Below the pieces are notes generated by a model. That model had not been told where the DNA came from and ran no database searches. It saw only the letters and a list, made by a program, of their open reading frames with translations. Positions 49,901-59,864 of a DNA stretch of 64,000 nt are shown in pieces. A program made the position numbers and the translations under genes. This stretch comes from Pseudomonas mendocina (GTDB lineage: Bacteria; Pseudomonadota; Gammaproteobacteria; Pseudomonadales; Pseudomonadaceae): assembly GCF_003008615.1 (NCBI RefSeq), contig NZ_CP027657.1, positions 1,364,001-1,428,000 of the forward strand, written 5' to 3'. Every line of letters starts with the position of its first letter. Position 1 is the stretch's first letter.

Positions 49901-50275
49901 CGGGGTGGCCGGCAGCTTGACCAGATAAGGCGCCAGCTCGCGCTGCTCGCCTTCGGTGTAGGTGAAGGGAATACGCTCGGCATAGGGCTCGAGAAAGAAA
50001 TCGAAGGGGTTGAACACCGCCATCTCGGCGACCAGATCCACCTCGACCTTGAGCTCGCGGGTCTTCTCCGGGAAGACCAGGCGCGCCAGGTAGTTGCCCT
50101 GCGGATCCTGCTGCCAGTTGATGAAATGCTCGCCGGGCTCGACCTTCAGAGAGTAGGACAGGATACGTGTGCGGCTGTGGGGAGCAGGCCGCAGACGAAC
50201 GACCTGTGGCCCAAGGTTGACCGCACGGTCGTAGCGGTAGTGGGTGACATGATGCAGCGCGACATGAATCGACAC
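46979..50275 (-). CDS. Large transglutaminase plus DUF2126 (permuted ATP-grasp-like) protein
   Basis: This 1098-residue protein opens the operon. Residues 1-270 form a transglutaminase module with C180 ([11 protein letters not shown]), H229 ([11 protein letters not shown]) and D245 (IGLDPTSG). The rest (about 290-1090) is DUF2126, with [48 protein letters not shown] and [20 protein letters not shown]; this region is thought to be ATP-grasp-like or glutamine-synthetase-like. The start is GTG with AGGAGG 7 bases upstream. Function is predicted only: peptide tagging or synthesis. Confidence 0.9.
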   Translation of the reverse strand: MSIHVALHHVTHYRYDRAVNLGPQVVRLRPAPHSRTRILSYSLKVEPGEHFINWQQDPQGNYLARLVFPEKTRELKVEVDLVAEMAVFNPFDFFLEPYAERIPFTYTEGEQRELAPYLVKLPATPLFAKYLASISREPVPSIDFLVALNQRLSTDIRYLIRMEPGVQTPEESLDKASGSCRDSAWLLVQLMRHMGLAARFVSGYLIQLTADVKSLDGPSGTEQDFTDLHAWCEVYLPGAGWIGLDPTSGLFAGEGHIPLACSPEPSSAAPITGGLDECEVEFEHLMSVERVWEAPRVTKPYSESQWQAILALGQQIDDDLHKHDVRLTMGGEPTFVALDYPDDDEWNTAALGPNKRRLAADLFYRLRNHYAPKALVHFGQGKWYPGEQLPRWSLNCFWRRDGEPLWQDPKLLADEKRGYGATAETAARFLAALAARLDVDVGNVFPAYEDWFYYLWRERKLPDNVTPDDPRLSDPLERERLRKVFEQGLDAVVGHVLPLARQVVGEGWQSGRWFLRDEHCRLLPGDSALGYRLPLDSLPWVSQADYPYINPVDPSQALPPLPRPAQIQRQLRGVWRGAPASGPQSVRPASGQSAAGIVRTALCAEPREGRLYLFMPPLSHLEDYLELVAAIEAVAAELNCPVLLEGYEPPLDPRLQYFRVTPDPGVIEVNIHPAGNWEELVERCEFLYEAARQSRLSSEKFMIDGRHTGTGGGNHFVLGGATPGDSPFLRRPDLLRSLISYWHNHPSLSYLFSGLFIGPTSQAPRVDEARNDALYELEIAFAQMPEPGRDCPPWLVDRLLRNLLVDVTGNTHRAEFCIDKLYSPDSASGRLGLLELRAFEMPPHAQMSLAQQLLLRALIARFWQEPYRPAKLVRWGTELHDRFLLPHFVEQDFADVLQELGSFGYRLRNEWFAPHFEFRFPKAGDFTVKGIDLEVRQALEPWHVLGEEGAVGGTVRYVDSSLERLQVKVGGMAPDRYVLTCNGVQVPLRPSGKVGEFVGGVRFRAWQPASCLQPTIGVHAPLVFDLIDTWMQRSLGGCQYHVAHPGGRNYDSLPVNAYEAESRRLARFFRLGHSPGKRPVMQPIDNNELPMTLDMRRV

Positions 50276-50497
50276 GGCGGCCTCCTGCTAGCCTGGACGA
50301 TACCCAGTGCAGCGCAAGACTTATGCCAGGGCCCAGGCCACGCACCAGCTAGGCCGGCCAGACACCCTGCGCACCAGAAGCAGGCCACGCACGCACCAGA
50401 GTCGACATCATGCACCATATGGATGCGCCGTTACGGCCAATTTGCCGGGATCGACGTCTACCGTAGACTGCGCTGACTTCATGCAAGGACGTATGCC

Positions 50498-51946
50498 ATG
50501 CCGCGCACAGCCCTCTATCCTCCCTATTTGGCTTGCTGGTCTTTGCATTCACCTCGTTCGTCTGGGCCGACGACCCATTACTCGAGTCACTGACCCCAGT
50601 CACCACGCAATCCGGCGAGCGCCAGGTGCGCGGGGTGCTGCCTGGCCGCATCATCGAGATGCCGTTCAGCGATGGTCAGGACTTCAACAAGAACGATGTT
50701 CTGGTGCGCTTCGACTGCAGCGTCACCGAGCAACGCACGCAGCAGGCTCTGGCGATCATGTTCAAGGATCAGGAACCGCTCAGCGGCCCACTGACCCTGC
50801 AAGACGCCATGGCCCGCGCGGTGAAGTACAACCTCGAGGCACGCCTGAAGGTCATGGAGGAAGCCATGGCCCAACGCCAGGTCGACTTGGCCACCTTCGA
50901 CATGCTGCCACGCATGGCACTGTCCGCCGGCTATGCCGGGCGAAACAACGTCAGCGCCAAGCAACAGGGCGACCAGCGCCTGATCGTGCAGGAACGCCGA
51001 CGCAAGGTGGTACATACCATCATCCAGGACGTGCGCTCCGCTTATTGGCGCGCGGTGGCCGCGGATCGTCTGCTGACCCAGATCGATAGCCTTATGGCGC
51101 GCGTCGCCCAGGCCCGCGACAACAGCCAAAGCCTGAGCGAGCAGCGTATCGGCGACCCGATCCAGGCCCTGAGCTATCAACGCGCGTTGATCGAGGCCAC
51201 CCGCCAGCTGGAAGAACAACGCCGCGCCCTGTCGCTGGCCAAGACCGAACTGGCCACGCTGATCAACCTGCCACTGATAACCGGAACTCAAGGTGGAGCT
51301 GGACACGCTGGAGCAGGAGGCTCTGGCCAGCCGTCCCGAACTGCGCGAGCAGGACTACCAGGCGCGCATCAGTGCCGCAGAAACACGCAAAGCCATGCTC
51401 CGTCTGCTGCCGGGCCTGGAGTTTTCCGCCGGCGGCCACTACGACAGCAACTCGTTTCTGGTGAACCAGAGCTGGGCCGACTACGGCGTGAAAGTCACCT
51501 GGAACCTGTTCAACGTGCTCTCCGCGCCAGCCGCCATCGATGTCGCCAAAGCCGGCCAGGAAGTCGCCGATGCGCGGCGCCAGGCCATGTCGATGGCCAT
51601 CCTCGCTCAATTGCACGTGGCCAACGCCAACTTCCGCGAAGCCCAGCGTCAGTTCCAGACCAGCCAGCAACTGGCCGGCTTGGACGGGCAGATCGTCGAG
51701 CAACTGCGTAATCGCTACCAGGCCCAGGGCATTGGCGAACTGGAACTGATCCAGGGCGAGCTGAACACGCTGCAGGCGGATCTGCGCTGCGACCTGGCCT
51801 ACGCCGAGCTGCGTAACAGCTATGGCCAGCTATTTGCCAGCGTCGGCCTCGACCCGCTGCCGGAGAGCGTCGCGTCCGACAGCTTTGCGGACATCGCCGC
51901 CGCGCTCTCCACTCGCGAAGCGCAGTGGCAGGCAGGTCAGCTCTAG
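50498..51946 (+). pseudogene. Decayed efflux locus: adaptor N-terminus joined to a deleted, frameshifted TolC-type gene
   Basis: The locus shows pieces of two proteins. A signal peptide (FGLLVFAFTSFVWADDP) and an HlyD-type lipoyl half-motif (GRIIEMPFSDGQDFNKNDVLVRFDCSV) run directly into a TolC-family outer-membrane protein (PLTLQDAMARAVKYNLEARLKVMEEA). The TolC part lacks a segment after AGRNNVSA and loses frame near 51280, then continues in another frame (ELDTLEQEALASRPELREQDY to the TAG at 51946). The likely ATG at 50498 is also out of frame with the signal peptide. At least two frame breaks and two deletions make an active product improbable. Confidence 0.8.
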
Positions 51947-51950
51947 TCTG

Positions 51951-53057
51951 TCAGCACTCGCCATCGAGACTGGCGATCCAACGGTCGATCACCTCCAGCC
52001 CTTCGCGGTGGGAGGTGGAACGACCCAGCTCGGGCATCATGATGCTGGGATCGGTGCTGTGCAGGCGGAAGCTCAGCACCGATTTCTCCGGCACACCGGG
52101 GTGGATGTCCACCAACCGGTCGCCAGAACCCTTGCCCGCAGCGACCGGCTGCTTACATAGCCCATAGGCGATGCTCAACGGCGTAGCTGGATCGAGATAC
52201 AAACCCGACGTCCGCCCCGGCCCCTCAGGGTTATGGCAATGCGCGCAATTGGCATCCAGATAACTGCGCGCCTGGTGCTCCAGACTCTCCCCTTCACGCG
52301 GCGCGCTCCACAGAGCATTTCGCGGAACGCTGGCCATGTCAGCCGGAACACCTTGCAGGAAACCAATGCTCTGCCAATGCTGCAACTGGTTGACAGTGCC
52401 ATCGGCGTAGGCGAAATCCTTGTTCAGATGACGCGCCTTCGGCCCCAGCGGCTGCACACCCTTGCCTGCCTGCTCCTCATGACAACCCGCGCACTGGTTG
52501 GCGTCGGGAACCTGGTAGTCGACCGCCAGCACCTCACCCGCTTCATCATGAAGCGCCAGATCGAAACTGGCACCTGCCCAGTCCAGGGTGGCCTCGCGTT
52601 GCGCCTCGTCCCAGACATAGGGCAACGCGACCCAGCCCTGCTCCTGGCGCAGCAGAATGCGCGTCTCGATCAGTCGCACCCGCTTCAGCTCCACCGCCTC
52701 GGCAGCGTGCTGCTCGCTACGCAGCAGCCGGCCCTGGGCATCGAGCGGATAGTAGAAGGTCTTGCTCAGCACGGTGCCGACAGGGTAATCGAAACGCATG
52801 TCGGCATAGCGAGCCTGGCTCCCCTCCGGCATCCAGACGGTACGCAGTTTGTGCGCGTAATCGGTGAACAGTGGCGTGTTCAGGTCGTAGGGCAGTACAC
52901 CATCGGCTGGCTGCAACTGGCCATTGCGCTGCTGCAGCACGCCCCAGGCACTAAGCTTCTGCGGATAGTCCTCACCGCTGGGCAGATACAGGGGCGTGCG
53001 TGCCTGCTCGCAGGCAGCGAGCAGTACCGCGGCAATCAATAGCCAAGCGTGCTTCAT
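51951..53057 (-). CDS. SO2930-family diheme c-type cytochrome lipoprotein
   Basis: This 368-residue lipoprotein has a lipobox at VLLAACEQ (C16), a long N-terminal domain of the SO2930 family (LSAWGVLQQRNGQLQPADGVLPYDLNTPLF), and two heme motifs, C189AGCH and C271AHCH. It starts just after the stop of the beta-helix gene (TGAGCATG), so the two are coupled. These families occur together in many Proteobacteria. The electron partner is unknown. Confidence 0.88.
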   Translation of the reverse strand: MKHAWLLIAAVLLAACEQARTPLYLPSGEDYPQKLSAWGVLQQRNGQLQPADGVLPYDLNTPLFTDYAHKLRTVWMPEGSQARYADMRFDYPVGTVLSKTFYYPLDAQGRLLRSEQHAAEAVELKRVRLIETRILLRQEQGWVALPYVWDEAQREATLDWAGASFDLALHDEAGEVLAVDYQVPDANQCAGCHEEQAGKGVQPLGPKARHLNKDFAYADGTVNQLQHWQSIGFLQGVPADMASVPRNALWSAPREGESLEHQARSYLDANCAHCHNPEGPGRTSGLYLDPATPLSIAYGLCKQPVAAGKGSGDRLVDIHPGVPEKSVLSFRLHSTDPSIMMPELGRSTSHREGLEVIDRWIASLDGEC

Positions 53058-53059
53058 GC

Positions 53060-54301
53060 TCACTCACCCGTCTCGGCCAGGGCTGCACGCAGCTCGACGG
53101 CGGGAAGACGGGGCAGCGCGCAACGATGGGGCTCGATGTCGGTGCTGATGTTCTTGTAGCCGCCTGGCCCATCGACGTTGACGATACCCGCCTCGCCATT
53201 GTCGATGCAGATGGCCAGCTCCGCCGGTAGCTTGCCGTCGACCAGTTTTTCGGGGTTCACGTAGCCATCCCAGAGGATATCGGGCAGGCGCCCATTGAGC
53301 CCGAACTTGGCCAGCCTCAGGGCCTTGAGCTCGAGATTGTCAGGGCTGTCACCGCCAGGGCCGAAACGATTGCCATGAATATGAATGGCTTCCGGGTAGG
53401 GATCGAAATCCTCGGTCGTGGAAAGATCGGTATAACCGGTGCTGAAGTAACTGCTGACGATGACGTTGGCAGTGCGGTGATCGCCAATATCGTTGTCGAA
53501 GATTTCCACCTTGTCGTTGGAGTTGATCAGCACTCCAGAGCCCGCCGGCACACTGGCGACCGGCGTGCCCTTGTGACCGAAGTTCTTGTGGTTGTTGCCC
53601 TCGACCTTGTTGCGGTAGACCCGCGTGGTGTGTCCTGGCTGCGGCAGGTTGGGCATGTTGAATACCAGAATGCCGCCGGTGTTGCCGGTGGCGACGTTGT
53701 CGTAAACGTCGGCACCGATGGTGTTCTCGATTTCGATACCGGCGACATTACGCTCGGCACGGCTGTTGCGCACCACCACGTTGCGCGACTGGCCCACATA
53801 GATGCCAGCATCCGAAGCAGCGATGGCTACCACGCCGTCGATCAGCACGTTCTCGGTCTGCACCGGATAGATGCCATAGGCACCATTCTCGGTAGCCGGG
53901 CCATTCGTCCACTCGGTGCGTACACGGCGGATGATGATGTTCTGACCGCCCACGATCTTGAGCGCATCACCCTTGGTGTCCTCCAGCGCCAGATCCTCGA
54001 TGGTGAAGTCGGAAGCGTTCACCAGCAGCCCTTCGGCACCGGACTTCTGCCCCTTGAAATTGAGGATGGTCTGATCCATGCCGGCGCCACGCAACGTCAC
54101 ACCACTGACCTTGAGGCTCAGGCTACGGTCGAGCTGCCAGGTGCCAGCGGGAATATCGATCACCTCACCCGGCTTGGCCTTGATCAACTGCGTCTGCAGT
54201 TGCTTTTGAAAGTCGAGGCTGGCCACGGGCGGCGCGTCGCTCTCCCCACACGCAGTCAGCAATAAGGACAGAGCAATAGCAGAGGGAGCGGCAAGGCGCA
54301 T
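53060..54301 (-). CDS. Parallel beta-helix repeat lipoprotein
   Basis: This 413-residue lipoprotein has a lipobox in LLLTACGES and a right-handed beta-helix of successive strands such as GVTLRGAGMDQTILNFKG, NIIIRRVRTEW, NVLIDGVVAIAASDAGIYVG and NVVVRNSRAERNVAGIEIEN. The fold is shared with pectate lyases and carbohydrate-active proteins, but no catalytic set is evident. GGAG precedes the ATG. It is the first gene of an operon with the diheme cytochrome. Confidence 0.87.
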   Translation of the reverse strand: MRLAAPSAIALSLLLTACGESDAPPVASLDFQKQLQTQLIKAKPGEVIDIPAGTWQLDRSLSLKVSGVTLRGAGMDQTILNFKGQKSGAEGLLVNASDFTIEDLALEDTKGDALKIVGGQNIIIRRVRTEWTNGPATENGAYGIYPVQTENVLIDGVVAIAASDAGIYVGQSRNVVVRNSRAERNVAGIEIENTIGADVYDNVATGNTGGILVFNMPNLPQPGHTTRVYRNKVEGNNHKNFGHKGTPVASVPAGSGVLINSNDKVEIFDNDIGDHRTANVIVSSYFSTGYTDLSTTEDFDPYPEAIHIHGNRFGPGGDSPDNLELKALRLAKFGLNGRLPDILWDGYVNPEKLVDGKLPAELAICIDNGEAGIVNVDGPGGYKNISTDIEPHRCALPRLPAVELRAALAETGE

Positions 54302-54329
54302 GGCAGGACTCCGATGTTGTTTTTATATA

Positions 54330-54347
54330 TTGGAACTATAGTACCAA
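54330..54347. promoter_or_regulatory. Candidate operator palindrome upstream of the beta-helix gene
   Basis: TTGGAACTATAGTACCAA matches its reverse complement at 16 of 18 positions. It lies 29 bases upstream of the beta-helix gene start within an AT-rich stretch (TATATA, AAAATAAAA) that looks like a promoter. A dimeric repressor is the likely binder, but no regulator gene is adjacent. Confidence 0.5.
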
Positions 54348-54480
54348 AATAAAAGCAAACCAAGCCCGCCATGCATCACCAGCCGAGCCATGAAACCAGG
54401 CGAGACGCTTGCAGCCCTTGCCGGGAAACAACAGACTACGCCCGCCATATCTTCCTTCCACAGCCCAAGGACAGGCCGCC

Positions 54481-55209
54481 ATGCACACCCTCGAACGCAT
54501 CTATCCGTTGAAGATGGATGAGCGTCTGGCCGCCGACCAGGCCACTCTCGACCTGCACATGCAACGCTACGAATTCGCCAGCGACTCGCTAGCAGGCTCG
54601 CGGGTGCTCGACATGGCATGCGGTTGCGGTTACGGCAGTGCGTTGTTGGCCGAACGAAATCCGGACAAGCAAATCACCGGTATCGACATCGACCCGGAAG
54701 CTATCGCCTACGCTCAGGCCCACTACCAGCGGCCGAATCTGCGCTATCAGTGCGCCAATGCCGAAACCTTCGCCGACAGCGAAGGCTTCGACAGCATCGT
54801 CAGTCTGGAAACCATCGAGCACCTGCCAGACCCGGTACGCCTGATAGAAAACCTCACGCGACTGCTGGCCGAGGGTGGCCGCATCATTGCCTCGGTGCCG
54901 ACCACGCCAACGCTCGACGGCAACCCGCACCATCTTCACGACTTCAGCCCAACCAGCTTCGCCCGCCTGTTCCGCCGCCATGGCTTGCGCCCACATGAGC
55001 GCTTCGAGCAGATCCAACGCTGGGAGTTTTCGGGGCTGTTCAAGAAGTCAGAGAAGAAAGAAGCCCGCCAGCACCGCTCGGAAGGCGTCGGCAACGCCGT
55101 GCTGGCGTACTACCTCAGCCACCCGCTGTACCTGTTCAGGCGCTTGTGGTCGATCCTGCGCTACGGCCCCAGCAACCGCTACCTGACCTGCCGGTTCAGC
55201 GCTGACTGA
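54481..55209 (+). CDS. Class I SAM-dependent methyltransferase
   Basis: This 242-residue enzyme has the SAM-binding motif VLDMACGCGYGSALLAE (near residues 42-58), the acidic strand end ITGIDIDPEAI, and motif IV-V IVSLETIEHLPDPVRLIENLTRLLAEGGRIIASVP. It is like UbiE/COQ5-type or sugar-methylating enzymes, with substrate unknown. The C-terminal ~60 residues are basic and may face a membrane or nucleotide-sugar substrate. The start at 54481 follows AAGGAC. Confidence 0.85.
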   Translation: MHTLERIYPLKMDERLAADQATLDLHMQRYEFASDSLAGSRVLDMACGCGYGSALLAERNPDKQITGIDIDPEAIAYAQAHYQRPNLRYQCANAETFADSEGFDSIVSLETIEHLPDPVRLIENLTRLLAEGGRIIASVPTTPTLDGNPHHLHDFSPTSFARLFRRHGLRPHERFEQIQRWEFSGLFKKSEKKEARQHRSEGVGNAVLAYYLSHPLYLFRRLWSILRYGPSNRYLTCRFSAD

Positions 55210-55281
55210 AACTGTCGCACCTCACGATGACAACGGTGGGCTGAAGCTCACCCTACCGAGTGCAGGCCAGGGCTTCTGAAA

Positions 55282-55312
55282 CGAAAACGCCAGCGTGGTG
55301 CTGGCGTTTTCG
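55282..55312. terminator. Bidirectional Rho-independent terminator
   Basis: CGAAAACGCCAGC and GCTGGCGTTTTCG pair over 13 bases with a 5-base loop, with A and T runs inside the stem ends. It lies between the convergent methyltransferase and YgiQ genes. Confidence 0.85.
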
Positions 55313-55329
55313 TGAGCGCTGCCGATGAT

Positions 55330-57630
55330 TCAGCGCGGTACTGCTGGCTTCTTCGACGGTTTCTTGCCCTTGCCTTTACCGGCGCCTGCGCGCTCACGCG
55401 CCGCTTGCTGGTTACGCGCCTCAGCCGCCGCTTTGGCCTGCTCGCGCTTGTCCCAGGGCTTGCTGCCATCACTGCCACGCGGCGGCAGCCCCGTGTGCTG
55501 CGTGAGAATCTTGCCCGCATTACCCGCCTTCTTGCTGCCAACCGGCGTGGAGTTCTTGCGCCGTGCACTCTGGTAGCCATCATCAGCAGCCGGCTGATTG
55601 GCCGGAATCAACTGATGTTTGGCCGGGCCGATCAGATCACTGCGGCCCATGCGCTCCAGAGCCTCACGCAGCAGCGGCCACCCTTTCGGATCGTGATAGC
55701 GCAGGAAGGCTTTGTGCAGGCGACGTTGCTGATCGCTTTTGACGATCTCGACGCCGTCGCTCTTGTAGGTCACCTTGCGCAGCGGGTTCTTGCCCGAGTG
55801 ATACATGGCGGTCGCCGTAGCCATCGGCGACGGGTAGAACGCTTGCACCTGATCGGCGCGGAAGCCATTGCGCTTGAGCCACAGGGCGAGGTTCATCATG
55901 TCCTCGTCGGTGGTGCCGGGGTGCGCGGCGATGAAGTACGGGATCAGGTACTGCTCCTTGCCCGCCTCCTTCGAGAACTTCTCGAACATCTGCTTGAAGC
56001 GGTCGTAGCTACCGATCCCCGGCTTCATCATCTTGTCCAGCGGGCCACGCTCGGTGTGCTCCGGGGCGATCTTCAGGTAGCCACCGACGTGGTGGGTGAC
56101 CAGTTCCTTGACGTACTCCGGCGACTCGACAGCCAGGTCGTAGCGCAGGCCGGAGGCGATCAGGATCTTCTTCACGCCCGGCAGCGCGCGCGCCTTGCGG
56201 TACAGCTCGATCAAGGACGAGTGGTCGGTGTTGAGATTTTCACAGATGCCGGGGAATACGCACGACGGCTTGCGGCAGTGGCGCTCGATCTCCGGATCCT
56301 TGCAGGCGATGCGGTACATGTTGGCGGTCGGCCCACCGAGGTCGGAGACCACGCCGGTGAAGCCCGGCACCTTGTCGCGCATTTCCTCGATCTCGCGGAT
56401 GATCGACTCGTGCGAACGGTTCTGGATGATGCGGCCCTCGTGCTCGGTGATCGAGCAGAAGGTACAACCACCGAAGCAGCCACGCATGATGTTCACCGAG
56501 AAGCGAATCATCTCGTAGGCCGGAATCTTCTCCTTGCCATACGCCGGGTGTGGCACACGCGCATAGGGCATGCCGAATACGTAGTCCATTTCCTCGGTGG
56601 TCATGGGAATGGGTGGCGGGTTGAACCACACGTCCACCTCGCCGTGCTTCTGCACCAGCGCACGGGCGTTGCCCGGGTTGGTTTCCAGGTGCAGCACGCG
56701 GTTGGCATGGGCATAGAGAACCGGGTCGTTGCGCACCTTCTCGAACGACGGCAGGCGGATCACCGTCTTGTCGCGGGTCATGCGCGGACTGTCGAGAATC
56801 TGCACCACCTTGGCTTCGTTGGGGTCTTCGATCTCGCCTTTGGCCTGCTCGATGGCACAGGCCTCGGTGTCCTGCGTATTGACGTAGGGGTTGATGATCT
56901 TGTCGACACGGCCCGGGCGGTCGATACGGGTGGAATCGACCTCGAACCAGCCTTCCGGGGTGTCACGGCGAATGAAGGCCGTGCCACGCACATCGCTGAT
57001 CGCCTCGACACGTTCACCACGCGACAGGCGTTGGGCGATCTCCACCACCGCGCGCTCGGCATTGCCATAGAGCAGGATGTCGGCGGTAGCGTCCATCAGG
57101 ATCGAGCGACGCACCTTGTCCTGCCAGTAGTCGTAGTGGGCGATGCGGCGCAACGAGGCTTCGATGCCGCCAAGGATCACCGGCACGTGGCTATAGGCTT
57201 CCTTGCAGCGCTGGCTGTAGACCAGGCTGGCACGATCCGGGCGCTTGCCGGCCAGACCACCAGGCGTATAGGCGTCGTCGGAGCGGATCTTCTTGTCCGC
57301 GGTGTAGCGGTTGATCATCGAGTCCATGTTGCCCGCTGCCACGCCGAAGAACAGATTCGGCTCGCCAAGCTTCATGAAGTCGTCCTTCGAGCGCCAATCC
57401 GGCTGGGCGATGATGCCCACGCGGAAGCCCTGAGCTTCGAGCAGGCGGCCGATGATGGCCATGCCGAACGAAGGATGATCGACGTAAGCATCACCGGTCA
57501 CGATGATGATGTCGCAGCTGTCCCAGCCGAGCTGATCCATCTCTTCCCGGCTCATCGGCAGGAAGGGCGCAGGCCCGAAACACTCGGCCCAGTATTTGGG
57601 ATAGTCGAACAGCGGCTTGGCGGCTTGCAT
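55330..57630 (-). CDS. ygiQ: YgiQ-family radical SAM protein
   Basis: This 766-residue protein has a B12-binding-like N-terminal domain ([28 protein letters not shown]), the radical SAM cluster motif in [17 protein letters not shown] (CxxxCxxC near residues 383-391) and a basic low-complexity tail (about 690-766, rich in lysine, alanine and arginine). Function is unknown; YgiQ proteins are widely conserved. The start is the ATG at 57630. Confidence 0.93.
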   Translation of the reverse strand: MQAAKPLFDYPKYWAECFGPAPFLPMSREEMDQLGWDSCDIIIVTGDAYVDHPSFGMAIIGRLLEAQGFRVGIIAQPDWRSKDDFMKLGEPNLFFGVAAGNMDSMINRYTADKKIRSDDAYTPGGLAGKRPDRASLVYSQRCKEAYSHVPVILGGIEASLRRIAHYDYWQDKVRRSILMDATADILLYGNAERAVVEIAQRLSRGERVEAISDVRGTAFIRRDTPEGWFEVDSTRIDRPGRVDKIINPYVNTQDTEACAIEQAKGEIEDPNEAKVVQILDSPRMTRDKTVIRLPSFEKVRNDPVLYAHANRVLHLETNPGNARALVQKHGEVDVWFNPPPIPMTTEEMDYVFGMPYARVPHPAYGKEKIPAYEMIRFSVNIMRGCFGGCTFCSITEHEGRIIQNRSHESIIREIEEMRDKVPGFTGVVSDLGGPTANMYRIACKDPEIERHCRKPSCVFPGICENLNTDHSSLIELYRKARALPGVKKILIASGLRYDLAVESPEYVKELVTHHVGGYLKIAPEHTERGPLDKMMKPGIGSYDRFKQMFEKFSKEAGKEQYLIPYFIAAHPGTTDEDMMNLALWLKRNGFRADQVQAFYPSPMATATAMYHSGKNPLRKVTYKSDGVEIVKSDQQRRLHKAFLRYHDPKGWPLLREALERMGRSDLIGPAKHQLIPANQPAADDGYQSARRKNSTPVGSKKAGNAGKILTQHTGLPPRGSDGSKPWDKREQAKAAAEARNQQAARERAGAGKGKGKKPSKKPAVPR

Positions 57631-57911
57631 ATTTTTTGATCAGAGGACGGTCACGAGGGGCGCGGACTATAGCACAAATTTTGACCAAACCAGACTACTG
57701 CACTGGGGTTTAAAGCCCTCCTCCGCACGCGTCATGCATCCTGCCCAACCGCTCAAAAATGCACCTTTTCACATCCAGCGCAATCGGCTTCGAAACCGAA
57801 TGAAACAGGAGAAAAAACCGCCATTTACTCGCAATAGCCATGAGCCATATTTGTTTTAGATCAATAACAAAGCTGTGCATATACTCAATCACTCGAACAC
57901 TGCATTTCTGG

Positions 57912-59825
57912 ATGCCTATGCTGCAGCGCCTCGTCTTATCGATCCTTCTTCTGTTGGGGCCATGCGCCATGAGCCTGGCTGCAACTCCATTCGCGCTGAC
58001 GCCGAACAGCAGCGGCCTTGCACTGAATGGAAACATTGAGTTGCTGGAGGACACACGAGGCGAGATCAATGCAGCCAACCTGGATTCAGCCGAGATACAG
58101 GCGCGCTTTCAGCCAGCCAATGGTCGCGCCAGCGTCGGCCAGAGCCTGACGCCCTGGTGGATCAAGCTCACCTTGCAGCGCGAGGCCGATGCTCCCAAGC
58201 AATGGGCGCTGGAAGTGGGGTCGGTCACGCAACTGGATCTGCAGCTGTATCTGCCCGACGGCCAGGGCGGCTGGCAGGTACGCCAGTCCGGCGAGCGCGT
58301 TGCCTTCGCAGAAAGCCGCGATCATCCGTATCGGCGCATGTTGTTCAAGCTTCCCGCTCTGGACGAGCAACCACTGACCCTCTATCTGCGCGTCTTCGAT
58401 CCGGCCGGCAACTCCTTTCCGATGCGCATTTGGCAGCTTGACGACCTCACCCAACTGGCCACCCACGAGAATCTCGGCCTCGGCACCATCTACGGCGTTA
58501 TTCTCGCGCTGCTGCTGTACAACCTGTTCATCCTCATTTCCCTGCGCGACAAGGCCTACTTCTGGTACGTGCTCACCACCGCTTTCGCCCTGGTGTTCAT
58601 CATCAGCATGACCGGTCATGGCGCCCAGTACCTGTGGCCCAACGGCGCTGTGCCGCCCTGGCTCGACCGCGTCACGCTGCCCTCGCTGTGGGGGCTGTTC
58701 GCCTGCCGCTTCACTCAGACCCTGCTACAGACTCGCGTCTACGTGCGCTGGGCGCACCATCTGCTGAGCATGGCTTGCGTCATCTACATCGTCGCCATCG
58801 CGCTGAACCTGTTCGGCCAGCGCTACCTGGCCGCCTGGGCCATCGCCCTGCTGTCACTGACCAGTATCCCCGCCGCGCTCGGCAGCGCACTGATCCGCTG
58901 GCGTCAGGGTTTCTTCCCTGCGCAGCTGTATCTTTACGGCTATGGCCTGGTGCTCGGCAGCGTCGGCATCCTGCTGCTACGCACCACAGGCGTATTGCAG
59001 CCGGCCGAATGGAACGCCTATGTGTTCCCGCTAGCGGTAGCTGCCGAGTCGATACTCTTCTCCTTCGCCCTGGCCTACCGCATCCAGATACTCAAGCAGG
59101 AACGCGCGGTCGCCCTGCAGCAGGCGGATCGCGAGAAGACTGCACGCCTGGCGCAACTGCAGGCGAGCGCGGACGAGCTGCAAGCTGCGGTCACCGCCCG
59201 CACTGCCGAGCTGGCCGCCACCAATGACCAGCTTCGCGAACGCGAGCGTGAACTCAAACATGCCGCCTTCCATGATCTGCTGACCGAACTGCCCAACCGC
59301 CGCTATCTCGTCGAACGCTGCGAGTCGGCTCTGGCCCATGCGCAGCGGCACAACGAAAGCGTGGCGTTGATGCTGATCGACCTGGATCACTTCAAACCGA
59401 TCAATGACCGCTTTGGCCACGCGGCAGGCGATCTGATGCTGCAGGTGATCGCCAAACGCCTGCGTGAACACGTCCGCGCGGGTGATGCAGTGGCACGCCT
59501 GGGTGGCGATGAGTTCGCCGCACTGATCTGCGGCAGCGATGCCGAAGGCCAGGCTCGCGAGATTGCCGCACGCCTGCTGGCCGAGTTGTCGGAGCCTGTG
59601 CACTACGGCGCCGAACGCCTGCGGGTCACCATCAGCATCGGCGTCGCACTCTACCCATCGCACGCGAGCAATTTCACCGGCCTGTACAAGATCGCCGATC
59701 AGGCGCTTTACCGCGTCAAGGAACTGGGCCGCTCAGGGGCACGCGTGCACGGCGACGATGGTGAGCTGAGCGAACAGGCCTGCCTGCAACTCGACGTACT
59801 GAAAGTACCGAGCGGGCTGGTCTAG
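57912..59825 (+). CDS. Membrane diguanylate cyclase with 7TM-DISM sensor
   Basis: This 637-residue protein makes cyclic di-GMP in response to an outside signal. Layout: signal peptide; periplasmic 7TMR-DISMED2 domain (about 30-180); seven membrane segments (about 185-400); a coiled coil (about 400-470, with repeated alanine, glutamine and glutamate); and a GGDEF domain (about 475-625) with the intact active motif RLGGDEF near 529-535. Preceding DELTELPNRR-like residues are HDLLTELPNRRYL. Two ATGs (57912, 57918) are possible starts. Between ygiQ and alr, as PA4929 is in P. aeruginosa. Confidence 0.92.
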   Translation: MPMLQRLVLSILLLLGPCAMSLAATPFALTPNSSGLALNGNIELLEDTRGEINAANLDSAEIQARFQPANGRASVGQSLTPWWIKLTLQREADAPKQWALEVGSVTQLDLQLYLPDGQGGWQVRQSGERVAFAESRDHPYRRMLFKLPALDEQPLTLYLRVFDPAGNSFPMRIWQLDDLTQLATHENLGLGTIYGVILALLLYNLFILISLRDKAYFWYVLTTAFALVFIISMTGHGAQYLWPNGAVPPWLDRVTLPSLWGLFACRFTQTLLQTRVYVRWAHHLLSMACVIYIVAIALNLFGQRYLAAWAIALLSLTSIPAALGSALIRWRQGFFPAQLYLYGYGLVLGSVGILLLRTTGVLQPAEWNAYVFPLAVAAESILFSFALAYRIQILKQERAVALQQADREKTARLAQLQASADELQAAVTARTAELAATNDQLRERERELKHAAFHDLLTELPNRRYLVERCESALAHAQRHNESVALMLIDLDHFKPINDRFGHAAGDLMLQVIAKRLREHVRAGDAVARLGGDEFAALICGSDAEGQAREIAARLLAELSEPVHYGAERLRVTISIGVALYPSHASNFTGLYKIADQALYRVKELGRSGARVHGDDGELSEQACLQLDVLKVPSGLV

Positions 59826-59864
59826 CCACGCAGGGCGGGTTGCACCGCACTGGCATAGATCCCG

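Noticed and set aside
48500..50476. Long open frame antisense to the large transglutaminase gene (658 codons)
   Set aside because: The minus-strand gene has catalytic motifs and a strong ribosome site. The plus-strand frame has none.
55312..57639. 775-codon open frame antisense to ygiQ
   Set aside because: It has the usual shadow composition, while the minus-strand product carries the radical SAM motif.
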